The notes: generated by a model from the letters alone, not told the origin. 64,000 bases of DNA from Beijerinckia sp. 28-YEA-48 (GCF_900104955.1 NZ_FNSI01000001.1:1894001-1958000); one strand, 5' to 3'; shown: positions 32,351 through 41,419, counted from the first letter of the stretch. Made by a program: numbers and translations.

Positions 32351-33772
32351 TCAGTGCGGCTGGCGTCCGTCGAAAACCATCAACTCCGCCAGACGCGCGG
32401 CACTGGTGAGGTTTTCGACGCCATGGACGGCCTCAAGCAGTTTCGCCTGCGCGCCGGCGTCGAGCGCGCCTTCGGCGCACATGCGGAACTTGCCTTCCAG
32501 GTCGGCATCGGACAGCGGATTGAGAGGGCCGCCGCGATAGCGCTCGTCCGCCCATTGCACCAGCGTTCGACCATCCCTGGTGTCGACCTCGATCCGCGAG
32601 CGGATCAGGTCATATCCCAGCGCGTCGATCTGCGGATCGCCGAGCACTTGTGTGCGCTTTTGCAAATCCTGCATAGCTGGCGACGCCACGAACGAGTCCA
32701 TGAATTCATGATGACTGGCGCGACGCTTGAGCAGGATCATGCACAACAGCGCCGGCATGGAGAATTTCGCCTGCAGGTGATTGGCTGCGACCGGATAGCG
32801 GATCGGCTCCAAAATATTCTTGCCGGCATAGAAGCGGATGCGCTCGACCTCGTCGGCTTTCAAATCATGATCGAGCACCAGTTTCAGCATGGCATCCATC
32901 GATTGATGGGTGAGAATGCCGGAGGGATAGGGTTTGATGCTGACGCCTGGATCGGTGATCGTCAGTTGCCGGCCGAAACCTTGAGCGATCTTCGTCGGAT
33001 CAAAGCCCTCGCCCATCACCGAGAAGAAGCCCCAGGGGCCGTCGAGCACAGCGGGATCGGCGGTGAAGCCACGGGCGGCGAGCAACGCCGCGGTGACGCC
33101 ATTCTCGGCGGCGCGACCAACATGCAGCGGCTTGGTCATGGTGCCGAAAGAGGCGCGGATACCGGCGGCGAAAGAGGCGGCAATGCCAAGTGCATGGGCG
33201 AGCTGTTCGCCCTTCAGGCCAAGCAGTTTGGCGGTCGCGGCCGCCGCGCCGAAGGTGCCCACCGTGCCCGATGAATGGTGGCCGCGCCGGTAGTGACGCG
33301 GCAACATCCATTCGGAAATCTTGCACTCGACCTCGAAGCCGGTCTGGAAGGCGAGCATGAAACGGCGGCCATCAACACCGCCGAGGCGCTGCGCCATGAC
33401 CAGGGCGGCCGTTAGCGGCGGCACGGAGGGATGGGTCAAGAGACCATAGACGTGGGCTGGATCGTGGGAGACCTGCGTATCGTCCCAATCGTGGGCATGG
33501 CCTGCGGTGGCCAGAACGCGCGCCGCTATGGCCGCTGGCACGCGTTGCCAGCCAGCGGCCAGCAAAAACGCATCGGGCCGGCCGCCCTGCTCGGCCGCGT
33601 CGTCCATCAAGATATGCACCGCATGTTCAGACGTGCCCGCCAGCATCACACCGAATGTATCGACCATGCAGCGCCGGCCAATCCGTAGGGCTTCCGTGGG
33701 CAAATCGTCGAAACGAAGATTTTCGATAAAGGAAACGGCCTGTTCGGTGATGGCGGAGGACGGAATGGACAT
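32351..33772 (-). CDS. MmgE/PrpD-family protein
   Basis: This 473-residue protein is of the 2-methylcitrate-dehydratase-like MmgE/PrpD/cis-aconitate decarboxylase family. Family-like segments are DTFGVMLAG near residue 35, HDWDDTQVS near residue 90, GHHSSGTVGTFGAAAATAKLLGL near residue 160 (conserved His/Ser/Gly region) and KPYPSGILTHQSMDAML near residue 290. Members dehydrate or decarboxylate tricarboxylates, and many are attached to TctC genes with unknown substrate. The start at 33772 (MSIPSS) is preferred. It sits between the two halves of a duplicated segment, with a TctC gene divergent from it. Confidence 0.88.
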   Translation of the reverse strand: MSIPSSAITEQAVSFIENLRFDDLPTEALRIGRRCMVDTFGVMLAGTSEHAVHILMDDAAEQGGRPDAFLLAAGWQRVPAAIAARVLATAGHAHDWDDTQVSHDPAHVYGLLTHPSVPPLTAALVMAQRLGGVDGRRFMLAFQTGFEVECKISEWMLPRHYRRGHHSSGTVGTFGAAAATAKLLGLKGEQLAHALGIAASFAAGIRASFGTMTKPLHVGRAAENGVTAALLAARGFTADPAVLDGPWGFFSVMGEGFDPTKIAQGFGRQLTITDPGVSIKPYPSGILTHQSMDAMLKLVLDHDLKADEVERIRFYAGKNILEPIRYPVAANHLQAKFSMPALLCMILLKRRASHHEFMDSFVASPAMQDLQKRTQVLGDPQIDALGYDLIRSRIEVDTRDGRTLVQWADERYRGGPLNPLSDADLEGKFRMCAEGALDAGAQAKLLEAVHGVENLTSAARLAELMVFDGRQPH

Positions 33773-33917
33773 GAACAAGCGGGCCTTTCTGCGCGGCGCA
33801 TAATGTGGCGGCACATTCACCGGGCTATCAGCCGATTGTCAATGAACGGCCGGCGTGCCAGCCTGCGGGCTTGCGGCTGCGCTGGAGGGTGCGTCCGCGC
33901 TTCGAGGGAGAAGAAGC

Positions 33918-34895
33918 ATGAGGAGGATACCGCTTGCCGGCGCCTGCGCTGGATTGCTGACACTCATGGCCGCCACGGCCGCAGCGCCCGCCTGGGCGCA
34001 GGATTATCCCACGCAAGACATGAAGGTTGTCGTCGGCTTCCCAGCCGGGAGTGGCGCCGACGTCTATGCGCGCTATTTCGCCAATAAACTGTCGCAGCAA
34101 GCCAAGCGTACCGTGGTTGTGGAAAACCGTCCGGGCGCCGCCGCCAGTATCGCGACCGAATATGTCGCGCGTTCCAAGCCAGATGGCTACACACTGTTCA
34201 TCGGCGGCTCGGATTCCTTCGCCTCGCCACTCTATCTGTTCAAGAAACCGACCACCGATCCGCGCAAGGATTTCATCTATATCTCGCCGCTGGTGAGCCA
34301 AGGCTTCATCTTGCTGGTCGATGAGCAGAAACCCTTCAAGACGGTGGCTGAGCTCACCGCCTATCTCAAGGAGAAGAAGGACCAAGCGTCCTACGCCACG
34401 GCGAACAACCCAGCGACCATTCTTGCCGAACTCTACAAGAACTACGCCGGTCTCGAGACCTTGCAGGTGCAGTACCGCACCAGCGTCGATTTCATCAACG
34501 ACATGCTCGGCGGGCGGATCGATTTCGTCATGGGCGACCCGGTATTCGCGCTCGCACGCATCCGCGAAGGCAAGATGCGGCCGCTCGGCGTCAGCACGGG
34601 CAAGCGGATCAAGTCCCTGCCGGATATCCCGACCTTGCAGGAAGCGGGCATTCCCAAGGTCGATATGAATCTGTGGTGGGTCACCGCCGCGCCCGCCGGA
34701 ACGCCAGCGCCCGTCATCGCCAAACTCAGCGGCTGGTTTACCGAGATCGGCAAGCAAGACGAGACGCGCGACTTCCTCGGCAAGTTCGGCGCCGAACCGT
34801 TCGTCGCTACGCCAGCGGAGACGAAGGCTCATATCGATAAGGAGATCGCCGATTGGGCTGAGTATGTGAGGCTGGCCAAGTTGGAGCCGCAATAG
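33918..34895 (+). CDS. Bug/TctC-family periplasmic binding protein (4 of 5)
   Basis: This 325-residue protein is a near twin of the one at 27427: same signal-peptide start (MRRIPLAGACAGLLTL), the motifs VVVGFPAGSGADVYARYFAN and VENRPGAAASIATEYVARS, and the same end (WAEYVRLAKLEPQ). GGGAGAAG precedes the ATG at 33918, and about 85 bases of leader resemble that of the twin. It is divergent from the MmgE/PrpD gene, the usual pairing for these families. Ligand unknown, likely a carboxylate similar to that of the twin. Confidence 0.9.
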   Translation: MRRIPLAGACAGLLTLMAATAAAPAWAQDYPTQDMKVVVGFPAGSGADVYARYFANKLSQQAKRTVVVENRPGAAASIATEYVARSKPDGYTLFIGGSDSFASPLYLFKKPTTDPRKDFIYISPLVSQGFILLVDEQKPFKTVAELTAYLKEKKDQASYATANNPATILAELYKNYAGLETLQVQYRTSVDFINDMLGGRIDFVMGDPVFALARIREGKMRPLGVSTGKRIKSLPDIPTLQEAGIPKVDMNLWWVTAAPAGTPAPVIAKLSGWFTEIGKQDETRDFLGKFGAEPFVATPAETKAHIDKEIADWAEYVRLAKLEPQ

Positions 34896-34906
34896 GAGGC
34901 TGCTGT

Positions 34907-35066
34907 GTCATGCCGGACACGCCGCTGGCGTGATCCGGTATCCAGGGGCAACCCCTTCAGCCTTTCAGCGTAGCGTCTTCACAAGTGCCCAATACAGAAC
35001 ATTTTACCGCGCGCCCCTGGTTCCCGGATCGCCTGCTGTGCAGGCGTCCGGGATGATACCAAGGTT
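34907..35066. repeat. Intergenic palindromic repeat (copy C)
   Basis: TGTCATGCCGGACACGCCGC..GTGATCCGGTATCCAGGGG (34908-34951) and CCCTGGTTCCCGGATCGCCTGCTGTGCAGGCGTCCGGGATGATACC (35017-35062) are inverted relatives of each other and of copies A and B. It fills the gap between the convergent TctC and acyl-CoA ligase genes. Confidence 0.7.
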
Positions 35067-35072
35067 ATAGAG

Positions 35073-36710
35073 TTAGCTGGCGAAAGCCTTGACGCTGCCG
35101 ACCTGGCTGCGCAGTTGAAACTTCTGGATCTTGCCGGTCGATGTCTTCGGGATGATGCCGAAGACAACCGCCTTGGGCACTTTGAAGCTGGCGAGCTGCG
35201 TCTTGCAGAAGGCGATGATCTCCGCCTCAGTGACTGTAGCGCCCTCCTTCACCTCGATAAAGGCGCAGGGCGTCTCGCCCCATTTCGGATCAGGCTTCGC
35301 CACGACGGCGGCGACCAAAACGGCGGGATGTTTATAGAGCACATCTTCCACTTCGACCGAAGAGATGTTCTCGCCACCGGAAATGATGATGTCCTTGGAA
35401 CGGTCGCGGATCAGCACATAGCCGTCGGGGTCGATCACCGCGAGATCGCCGGTGTGGAACCAGCCGCCGGCGAAAGCCTCCTGCGTGGCCTTCTCGTTCT
35501 TCAGATAACCGCGCATGACGATATTGCCGCGAAACATGATCTCGCCCATGGTCTCGCCATCGTGCGGAACTTCTTCCATGGTCTGCGGATCGAGCACGGT
35601 CATCGCTTGTTGCAAATGATAGGGCACGCCCTGGCGCCGGGCGAGCTTGGCGCGTTCTTCCAGCGGCTGCGCCGCCCAGTCTGGCTGCGGCGAGCAGACG
35701 CCGGCCGGACCATAGACTTCGGTGAGACCATAGACATGGGTGAGCTTGATGCCGATGTTCTCGGCGCCAGCGATCACCGCCATCGGCGGCGACGCGCCAG
35801 CAACGCTGCCCTTCACCGCACGTGCCTCGCCCTTGCGCGCATCGCTGGCGTTGACCAGCGTGTTGTAGACGATCGGCGCGCCGCACATGTGGGTGACGCC
35901 ATGGCGGGCCATCAGTTCGAAGATTTTCGCCGCTTCAACCTTGCGCAGGCAGACATTGACGCCAGCCACCGCCGCGATGGTCCAGGGATAGCACCAGCCG
36001 TTGCAGTGAAACATCGGCAAGGTCCACAGATAGACCGGATGCGCACCGAGATCCCAAGCGAGCACATTGGACACCGCGTTCAGATAAGCGCCGCGATGGT
36101 GATAGACGACGCCTTTCGGATTGCCCGTCGTGCCTGACGTATAGTTCAGCGCCAGCGCGTTCCATTCGTCATCTGGCAGATGCCAACCGAAAGCGGGATC
36201 GCCTGTGGCGATGAAATCCTCATAGTCCATTTCGCCAATGGTCTTGCCACCGGAGAAAGCCGGGTCGGCGACATCGATGACGAACGGCTTCACCTTGCTC
36301 AGCGCCAGCGCCTGTTCGATCACGGTTGCCAGTTCCGGATCGACGAACACCGCTTTGGCCTCGCCGTGATCGAGCATGAAGGCGATGGCCTCGGGATCAA
36401 GACGGGTGATGAGCGTATTGAGTACCGCGCCAATCATGGGCACGCCGAAATGCGCTTCATACATGGCCGGCACATTGGGCAGCATGGCCGCCACCGTATC
36501 GCCAGCACCAATGCCGCGCGCCGCCAGCGCCGAAGCGAGACGGCGACAGCGGGCATAGGTGTCACCCCAGGTGAAGGCGCGCGTCTCGTGGACGACGCTT
36601 GGTAAATGCGGATGCACCAACGCGGCGCGTTCGAGAAAGCTCAAGGGCGATAGGGGCACATAATTGGCCGGGTTACGATCCAACCCCTTGGAATAGACAT
36701 GACCAACCAT
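35073..36710 (-). CDS. AMP-forming acyl-CoA synthetase
   Basis: This 545-residue ligase has the adenylation P-loop ALNYTSGTTGNPKGVVYHHRG-type motif near residue 190, the A5 motif (VYGLTEVYGPA), the hinge GWFHTGDLAVIDPDG then IRDRSKDIIISGGENISS and the catalytic lysine near the C-terminus (PKTSTGKIQKFQL). It activates a fatty or aromatic carboxylic acid to its CoA thioester. Closest in style to the medium/long-chain acyl-CoA ligases widespread in alphaproteobacteria. It is convergent to TctC (4) and could serve the catabolic region or general fatty-acid use. Confidence 0.92.
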   Translation of the reverse strand: MVGHVYSKGLDRNPANYVPLSPLSFLERAALVHPHLPSVVHETRAFTWGDTYARCRRLASALAARGIGAGDTVAAMLPNVPAMYEAHFGVPMIGAVLNTLITRLDPEAIAFMLDHGEAKAVFVDPELATVIEQALALSKVKPFVIDVADPAFSGGKTIGEMDYEDFIATGDPAFGWHLPDDEWNALALNYTSGTTGNPKGVVYHHRGAYLNAVSNVLAWDLGAHPVYLWTLPMFHCNGWCYPWTIAAVAGVNVCLRKVEAAKIFELMARHGVTHMCGAPIVYNTLVNASDARKGEARAVKGSVAGASPPMAVIAGAENIGIKLTHVYGLTEVYGPAGVCSPQPDWAAQPLEERAKLARRQGVPYHLQQAMTVLDPQTMEEVPHDGETMGEIMFRGNIVMRGYLKNEKATQEAFAGGWFHTGDLAVIDPDGYVLIRDRSKDIIISGGENISSVEVEDVLYKHPAVLVAAVVAKPDPKWGETPCAFIEVKEGATVTEAEIIAFCKTQLASFKVPKAVVFGIIPKTSTGKIQKFQLRSQVGSVKAFAS

Positions 36711-36908
36711 CGTACCGCTCCGCCCTCGATCCTTGCCTCACCAGTCACCAAGACAATGCGAAGTTGCGCGGCAAGTAGCAACAAGAGAGGGCGATGGGGA
36801 AAACGCGACGCGTGCTGGCGCGCACATTCTTCCGACCAGACTGTCCTTAAGGTCATTTCATCGCCGGTCGGGAATGTCCGCCGGCCCGGAACAGATCGGG
36901 AGAGCGTC

Positions 36909-37190
36909 ATGATCACCAAGAAAACCTTCGCCGCCACCGTCGGCGCCCTGGCCCTGGCCGCGACCTTCGCGGTTTCCTCGACCCCGGCTTCGGCCGGCTG
37001 GAAACATCACGGTTATGGCGGCGGTCTCGCCGTCGGCCTGCTCGGCGCGGCTATCGTTGGTGGCGCCATCGCCGCCGCCCAGCCCGCCTATGCCGCTCCG
37101 GCCTATGATTGCGAGCTGCGCCAGCGCCCAATCTACAATTCCTGGGGCGAGGTCATCGGTTATCGCCGCCCGGTTCGGGTCTGCTACTGA
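36909..37190 (+). CDS. Small secreted protein of unknown function
   Basis: This 93-residue protein has a signal peptide (FAATVGALALAATFAVSSTPASA, cut before GWKHHGYGG), a hydrophobic glycine/alanine stretch (GLAVGLLGAAIVGGAIAAA) that could span or associate with the membrane, and a C-terminal cysteine pair (YDCELRQRP ... PVRVCY) likely to form a disulfide in the periplasm. GGGAG precedes the ATG at 36909; the frame open to 36699 is not used. A terminator follows. Similar short proteins are common in Rhizobiales without known role. Confidence 0.8.
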   Translation: MITKKTFAATVGALALAATFAVSSTPASAGWKHHGYGGGLAVGLLGAAIVGGAIAAAQPAYAAPAYDCELRQRPIYNSWGEVIGYRRPVRVCY

Positions 37191-37213
37191 AAAGACGGCT
37201 TAATTTCGACAAG

Positions 37214-37251
37214 AGCGGGCAACAGATACTTCTTTTGCCCGCTTCTTTTGC
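37214..37251 (+). terminator. Terminator of the small secreted protein gene
   Basis: AGCGGGCAA (37214-37222) pairs with TTGCCCGCT (37235-37243) and TCTTTTGC follows. It lies 24 bp after the stop codon. Confidence 0.7.
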
Positions 37252-37538
37252 TTTCCGATGCCATTTTGACCAGTTTTGTCCCCTTTACGGGCATTTTGCG
37301 TCGCGGCAATGCATATAATGCATCTCTTGTTACTAAGTTTGGCCCATTTTAGGCCTGAAAAAAGCAATATGACGGGGTCATGTCACTATTTTTATATATG
37401 ACAAAATCTAAATTCTGTAACATCATGCGTTAAACGCATATCAGGTAATCAATCTTAGCTATGGCATTGTGCACCGCATCATTCTACATAGAGCTCATGA
37501 ACGACGGGCTGCAAGCCAGTCCGTCAAGTGAGGATAAG
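37252..37538 (+). promoter_or_regulatory. AT-rich regulatory gap before the DUF1127 gene
   Basis: About 290 bases with no gene and lower GC than the surroundings. It contains a near-palindrome ATGCAT-ATA-ATGCAT (37309-37323) and a perfect dyad ATGCGTT-A-AACGCAT (37425-37439), both possible binding sites, and a TATATATGACA stretch near 37393. The DUF1127 promoter, and possibly a small RNA, could lie here; none can be named. Confidence 0.45.
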
Positions 37539-37694
37539 ATGACTATCAAGAGCATTGTAGCCTGGGTTGACTCCTGGCGTCGGTATCGGGTCGCGGTGGC
37601 CGAGCTTTCGCAGCTCTCGGACCGTGAATTGCATGATCTGGGCATTACCCGCTCCGAAATCCACGCCGTTGCGCGTCAAAGCTCGGGCATCTGA
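37539..37694 (+). CDS. DUF1127 small protein
   Basis: This 51-residue protein has the DUF1127 pattern: a short basic helix (WVDSWRRYRVAVAELSQLSD) then RELHDLGITRSEIHAVAR. DUF1127 proteins are arginine-rich small regulators in alphaproteobacteria, some shown to act in RNA turnover and phosphate or stress responses. GAGGATAAG precedes the ATG at 37539. The frame open to 37461 has no better site. Confidence 0.85.
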   Translation: MTIKSIVAWVDSWRRYRVAVAELSQLSDRELHDLGITRSEIHAVARQSSGI

Positions 37695-37750
37695 TTAGAA
37701 TTTTGGAATAGCGTGGACGGGCTTCCCCTCCCTCAGCCCCCCACGTTTAA

Positions 37751-37790
37751 GCGCCCGCCGGACCCTCCCCCGGCGGGCGCATTATTTTTG
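37751..37790 (+). terminator. Terminator of the DUF1127 gene
   Basis: GCGCCCGCCGG (37751-37761) and CCGGCGGGCGC (37770-37780) form a perfect 11-bp stem followed by ATTATTTTTG. Confidence 0.88.
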
Positions 37791-37849
37791 CACTGCGCAA
37801 ATCGCTGCAGCCATTGCCCCAGCCTGCCCTCGGCGGCATAACCCGCCCC

Positions 37850-39256
37850 ATGCAAGCACCCCGGCACCCCATTCACATTATCGGCGGCGGTCTCGCCGGA
37901 TCTGAAGCTGCCTGGCAGGTCGCCCGCCTGGGCGTACCGGTCGTCCTGCACGAAATGCGGCCCGTCCGCCCGACGGATGCCCATGCGACGGACGCTTTGG
38001 CGGAACTCGTCTGCTCCAATTCCTTTCGCTCGGACGATGCGGAAATGAACGCCGTCGGCCAGCTGCATTGGGAAATGCGCCAGATGGACTCGCTCGTCAT
38101 GCGCGCCGCCGACGCCCATCAGGTGCCGGCAGGTGGCGCGCTTGCTGTCGACCGCGATGGCTTCGCCCAAGCGGTGACGCAAGCGATCGCCGCGCAGCCG
38201 TTGATTCAGCTGGTGCGCGAGGAAGTGCAGGACATTGCGGCCCAGGACTGGCCTTCGATCCTCATCTGCACCGGCCCGCTCACCTCCCAGGCGTTGGCGC
38301 GCAGCATCGGCAAATTGACTGGCGAAACCGAACTCGCCTTTTTCGATGCCATCGCGCCGATCGTGCACCGCGATTCGATCGACATGGGTAAAGCCTGGTT
38401 CCAGTCCCGCTACGACAAGGTCGGCCCGGGCGGCACGGGCGCCGACTACATCAACTGCCCGTTGTCGCGCGACGAATACGAAGCCTTCCTTGATGCGGTG
38501 ATCGCCGGCGACAAAACCAGCTTCAAGGAATGGGAAGGCACGCCCTATTTCGACGGCTGCCTGCCGATCGAAGTGATGGCGGAGCGCGGCCGCGAGACCT
38601 TGCGCCATGGCCCGCTCAAGCCCGTCGGCCTGACCAATCCGCACAACCCGACCGTCAAAGCCTATGCCATCGTGCAGCTGCGCCAGGACAATGCGCTGGG
38701 TACGCTCTACAACATGGTCGGCTTCCAGACGAAGCTGAAGCATGGCGAGCAGACGCGCATCTTCCGCATGATTCCCGGCCTCGAACAGGCGGAGTTCGCC
38801 CGCCTCGGCGGCCTGCACCGCAATACTTTCCTCAATTCACCGAAAGTGCTCGACCCTCTGCTGCGGCTGCAAGCTGATCCCCGCATCCGTTTCGCCGGCC
38901 AGATCACCGGCTGCGAAGGTTATGTGGAAAGCGCGGCCATCGGCTTGATCGCTGGTCGCATGGCAGCCGCCGAAGCCCTTGGCCAGATGGCCAAGCTGCC
39001 GCCCCCCACCACAGCTATCGGCGCCCTGATCAACCACATCACTGGCGGCCATATCGAGACCATCGACGCGGGCCCGCCCTCCTTCCAGCCGATGAACGTT
39101 AATTTCGGACTGTTTCCGCCGATCGAAGCGGCGGTCAAAAGCGCTGATGGCAAGCGATTGCGGGGACCGGAGAAGTCACAGGCGCGCAAGCGCCTGTTGA
39201 CCGAACGGGCCAAGCGCGATTTGGGAGCTTGGCTGGCGGAACCCGCCACCGTCTGA
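37850..39256 (+). CDS. trmFO: tRNA (uracil-5-)-methyltransferase TrmFO
   Basis: This 468-residue folate/FAD-dependent enzyme methylates uridine 54 in the T-loop of tRNAs (m5U54) with methylene-THF. It shows the FAD motif [16 protein letters not shown], the HEMRPVRPT and [11 protein letters not shown] motifs (Cys near residue 53), the second conserved cysteine in [14 protein letters not shown], and the C-terminal region FGLFPPIE. The start at 37850 is preferred over 37814. It is at the far end of the conserved secDF block. Confidence 0.95.
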   Translation: MQAPRHPIHIIGGGLAGSEAAWQVARLGVPVVLHEMRPVRPTDAHATDALAELVCSNSFRSDDAEMNAVGQLHWEMRQMDSLVMRAADAHQVPAGGALAVDRDGFAQAVTQAIAAQPLIQLVREEVQDIAAQDWPSILICTGPLTSQALARSIGKLTGETELAFFDAIAPIVHRDSIDMGKAWFQSRYDKVGPGGTGADYINCPLSRDEYEAFLDAVIAGDKTSFKEWEGTPYFDGCLPIEVMAERGRETLRHGPLKPVGLTNPHNPTVKAYAIVQLRQDNALGTLYNMVGFQTKLKHGEQTRIFRMIPGLEQAEFARLGGLHRNTFLNSPKVLDPLLRLQADPRIRFAGQITGCEGYVESAAIGLIAGRMAAAEALGQMAKLPPPTTAIGALINHITGGHIETIDAGPPSFQPMNVNFGLFPPIEAAVKSADGKRLRGPEKSQARKRLLTERAKRDLGAWLAEPATV

Positions 39257-39566
39257 GGTCTTTCGGCTGTGACAAAGGTCATGTGAAGCGCCGCGGAGCG
39301 CCTGGCGTTCACATTAAGGTTAATTGTTTACTACATTTTTAGCGTTATGATTGCGCGCATTAAGACTAACGCCTATGGTTACCAAATAGCGAATTTACCT
39401 ACTCAAACTTACTGACCATCACCTTGATCAATTGCGAGGCCAGCAATTCAGGTGATCGAAGCCGACGATAGCGGCGATCGTTATCAATCTTTACCCCTCC
39501 CCTCATGGGATGGGCCGACCATGTCACTGGACGAGCAGCGGCGCCCGGTACACGAGGAGAAGTTGC
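39257..39566. other. Gap between trmFO and methyltransferase genes
   Basis: About 310 bases hold no gene that I can support. The middle (39310-39400) is AT-rich with TTGTTTACTAC and TTATGATTG-like hexamers, suggesting a promoter for the methyltransferase. No terminator hairpin is evident. Confidence 0.4.
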
Positions 39567-40610
39567 ATGCCCGTTGCCCAGGCCAAAGACATTTATGCGC
39601 TTTTGCGCTGCCCAGGCTGCCATGGTGCCCTGATCACCACTGGCTCCAAATTGCGTTGCGCCGACACCCGTTGCCGGGCCGGCGGTGCCGGCTTCGTCAA
39701 TGCTGCCCGCCAGCCAGTTCTGGTCGACTTCTCGCGCAGCCTATTCGACGAGCCCGAATTCACTGACGGCCACATACCCGACATCGGCAGCCACACCACG
39801 TCGACCTTCGGCATGCTGCGGATGAAACTGCGCGAAGGTCTGTTCGGCACCAATGAGGCCGCGAAGGCCAAGTGCAACGACCTGGTGGCGCGCCTGCGCG
39901 GCCGCAAGGATCCGGTGGTGCTCGTGGTTGGTGGCGGCACGGTCGGTTCGGGCATCCAAGCGCTTTATGAGCAGACCGATGTGCGCATCGTTTCAACCGA
40001 CGTGTTTCCCTCGGCGGTGACGACTTTGATCGCCGATGCTCACCACCTGCCCTTCAAAGATGGCAGTTTCGACGCCATCTGGATTCAGGCCGTGCTCGAA
40101 CACGTGCTTGAGCCGGAACTCGTCGTCGATGAACTGCATCGCGTGCTCAAGGCCGACGGCTTGGTTTACGCCGACACGCCGTTCATGCAGCAGGTGCATG
40201 CTGGCGCCTATGACTTCCAACGCTTCAGCCCGAGCGCGCATCGCTGGCTGTTTCGCCGCTTCAGCGAGATCGATGCCGGCGCTGTCGGCGGTGCTGGTGT
40301 ATCGCTGCTGTGGTCCTATCGCTATTTCCTGCGCGCTCTCGGGCTCGGCAATAAGTTCGCGACGGCGCTGTCGCTGCCATTCTTCTGGCTGCGCTTCCTC
40401 GATCGCTTCACCCGGCGCCGGGAAAATCTCGATGCGGCGAACGGCGTTTATTTCTTCGGCATGAAATCGCAGGTGACCCTGCACCCGAAGGATATCATCG
40501 CCTATTATCGGACATCCGGAGAAGCGCCCCGCGCCCGCGCCGTCAACGCGGCAGCCGGCCCGGCCACCGTGCCAGCGCCCATTGCAACCGCCATTGCGGC
40601 GGATCAATAA
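39567..40610 (+). CDS. Class I SAM methyltransferase with Trm112-like zinc tail
   Basis: This 347-residue protein begins with a Cys-rich module (LRCPGCHGALI ... LRCADTRC) like a Trm112/YcaR zinc ribbon, then a SAM-binding Rossmann fold: VVLVVGGGTVGSGIQAL (motif I), acidic VSTDVFPSA, and IWIQAVLEHVLEPELVVDEL with the reading FDAIW typical of methyltransferase family 11. The target is not known; similar proteins accompany glycan or lipid genes. GGAGAAG precedes the ATG at 39567. Its last 68 bases overlap the convergent phytoene-synthase-like gene. Confidence 0.82.
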   Translation: MPVAQAKDIYALLRCPGCHGALITTGSKLRCADTRCRAGGAGFVNAARQPVLVDFSRSLFDEPEFTDGHIPDIGSHTTSTFGMLRMKLREGLFGTNEAAKAKCNDLVARLRGRKDPVVLVVGGGTVGSGIQALYEQTDVRIVSTDVFPSAVTTLIADAHHLPFKDGSFDAIWIQAVLEHVLEPELVVDELHRVLKADGLVYADTPFMQQVHAGAYDFQRFSPSAHRWLFRRFSEIDAGAVGGAGVSLLWSYRYFLRALGLGNKFATALSLPFFWLRFLDRFTRRRENLDAANGVYFFGMKSQVTLHPKDIIAYYRTSGEAPRARAVNAAAGPATVPAPIATAIAADQ

Positions 40611-41412
40611 GCGTGCGGAAGGGTTCGTAGCCGCGCTTCTCCATCGCCTTCAGCCAAGGCGAGACGAAAGCAAGCGGCGCGAACACCGGCCGAACTTCAT
40701 CCGGCACCTGCACCAAACCGGCCCGCGCGGCGGCGAGATGAACGCGAATACGATCGCGCAAATCCGCCAGCGCCAGCCGTAGCGCCGGCGAATCGAGCCC
40801 CGCCGTCGCCGCTTCAACCAGCGCGCCATGGCGGCTCAACACGTCGCCTGGCAGATAGCACTGGCCACGAGAAACGTGCCACGGCAGCGCCCGCAACAAA
40901 CCAGCCATCGCATAGGCGCAACCGGCATGGCCGGCGACTTCGCCGCCACCGGGGTCATGGCCCCCGGCACAGATGATCATGTTCAAGCGAAACAGCGCCG
41001 AACAGGTTTCGCCGCAATAGCCTTCCAGATCGTTCAGGCTCGGCATCGGGTCGTCATAGAGATCGAAACGCCGCGCCTCGATCAGATTGAGCAGCGCAGC
41101 TCTCGGCAAATTGAACTTCGTGATCGTATCGAGCAGCGCCCGCGACAGCGGATTGGCTTGCGCTTCCCCGTCACGCACACCTTCGATCACCTCGCGCCAC
41201 CATTGCAGGCGGATTTCACCGAGACGCGGATCGGAGACCGCTTCGCGCGCCCGCGCCACTTCATGGGAGAAGGCATAAAGCGCGTGGATATGCGGCCGAT
41301 GCTGCGCTGTCACGAAGAGCGACGCCAGCCAGCGGTCGCGATCGCCTGCGCGCAGAGCCTGTTCGCAGGTCGTATAGGCTTCCGCTAGCCCGCTCTCCGA
41401 TAGTTCGCTCAT
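40543..41412 (-). CDS. Squalene/phytoene synthase-family protein (NDUFAF6-like)
   Basis: This 289-residue trans-isoprenyl-synthase-fold protein lacks the paired DxxxD aspartates of true phytoene synthases: the first site reads YAFSHEVARARE and the second region is only weakly acidic. It resembles the mitochondrial complex I assembly factor NDUFAF6. It is placed just 7 bp after the Mth938-like (NDUFAF3-type) gene and downstream of secF, an order found in other alphaproteobacteria. A role in complex I assembly or membrane biogenesis is therefore more likely than carotenoid synthesis. The ATG at 41412 is preferred over the longer frame. Confidence 0.8.
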   Translation of the reverse strand: MSELSESGLAEAYTTCEQALRAGDRDRWLASLFVTAQHRPHIHALYAFSHEVARAREAVSDPRLGEIRLQWWREVIEGVRDGEAQANPLSRALLDTITKFNLPRAALLNLIEARRFDLYDDPMPSLNDLEGYCGETCSALFRLNMIICAGGHDPGGGEVAGHAGCAYAMAGLLRALPWHVSRGQCYLPGDVLSRHGALVEAATAGLDSPALRLALADLRDRIRVHLAAARAGLVQVPDEVRPVFAPLAFVSPWLKAMEKRGYEPFRTLIDPPQWRLQWALARWPGRLPR

Positions 41413-41419
41413 GACGCAC

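Noticed and set aside
37851..38818. Antisense frame in trmFO (part of 37733-38818)
   Set aside because: Mirror of a well-supported tRNA methyltransferase gene.
40543..41412. Call as a carotenoid phytoene synthase
   Set aside because: The first aspartate-rich motif is missing and no other carotenoid genes are present; the assembly-factor type fits better.
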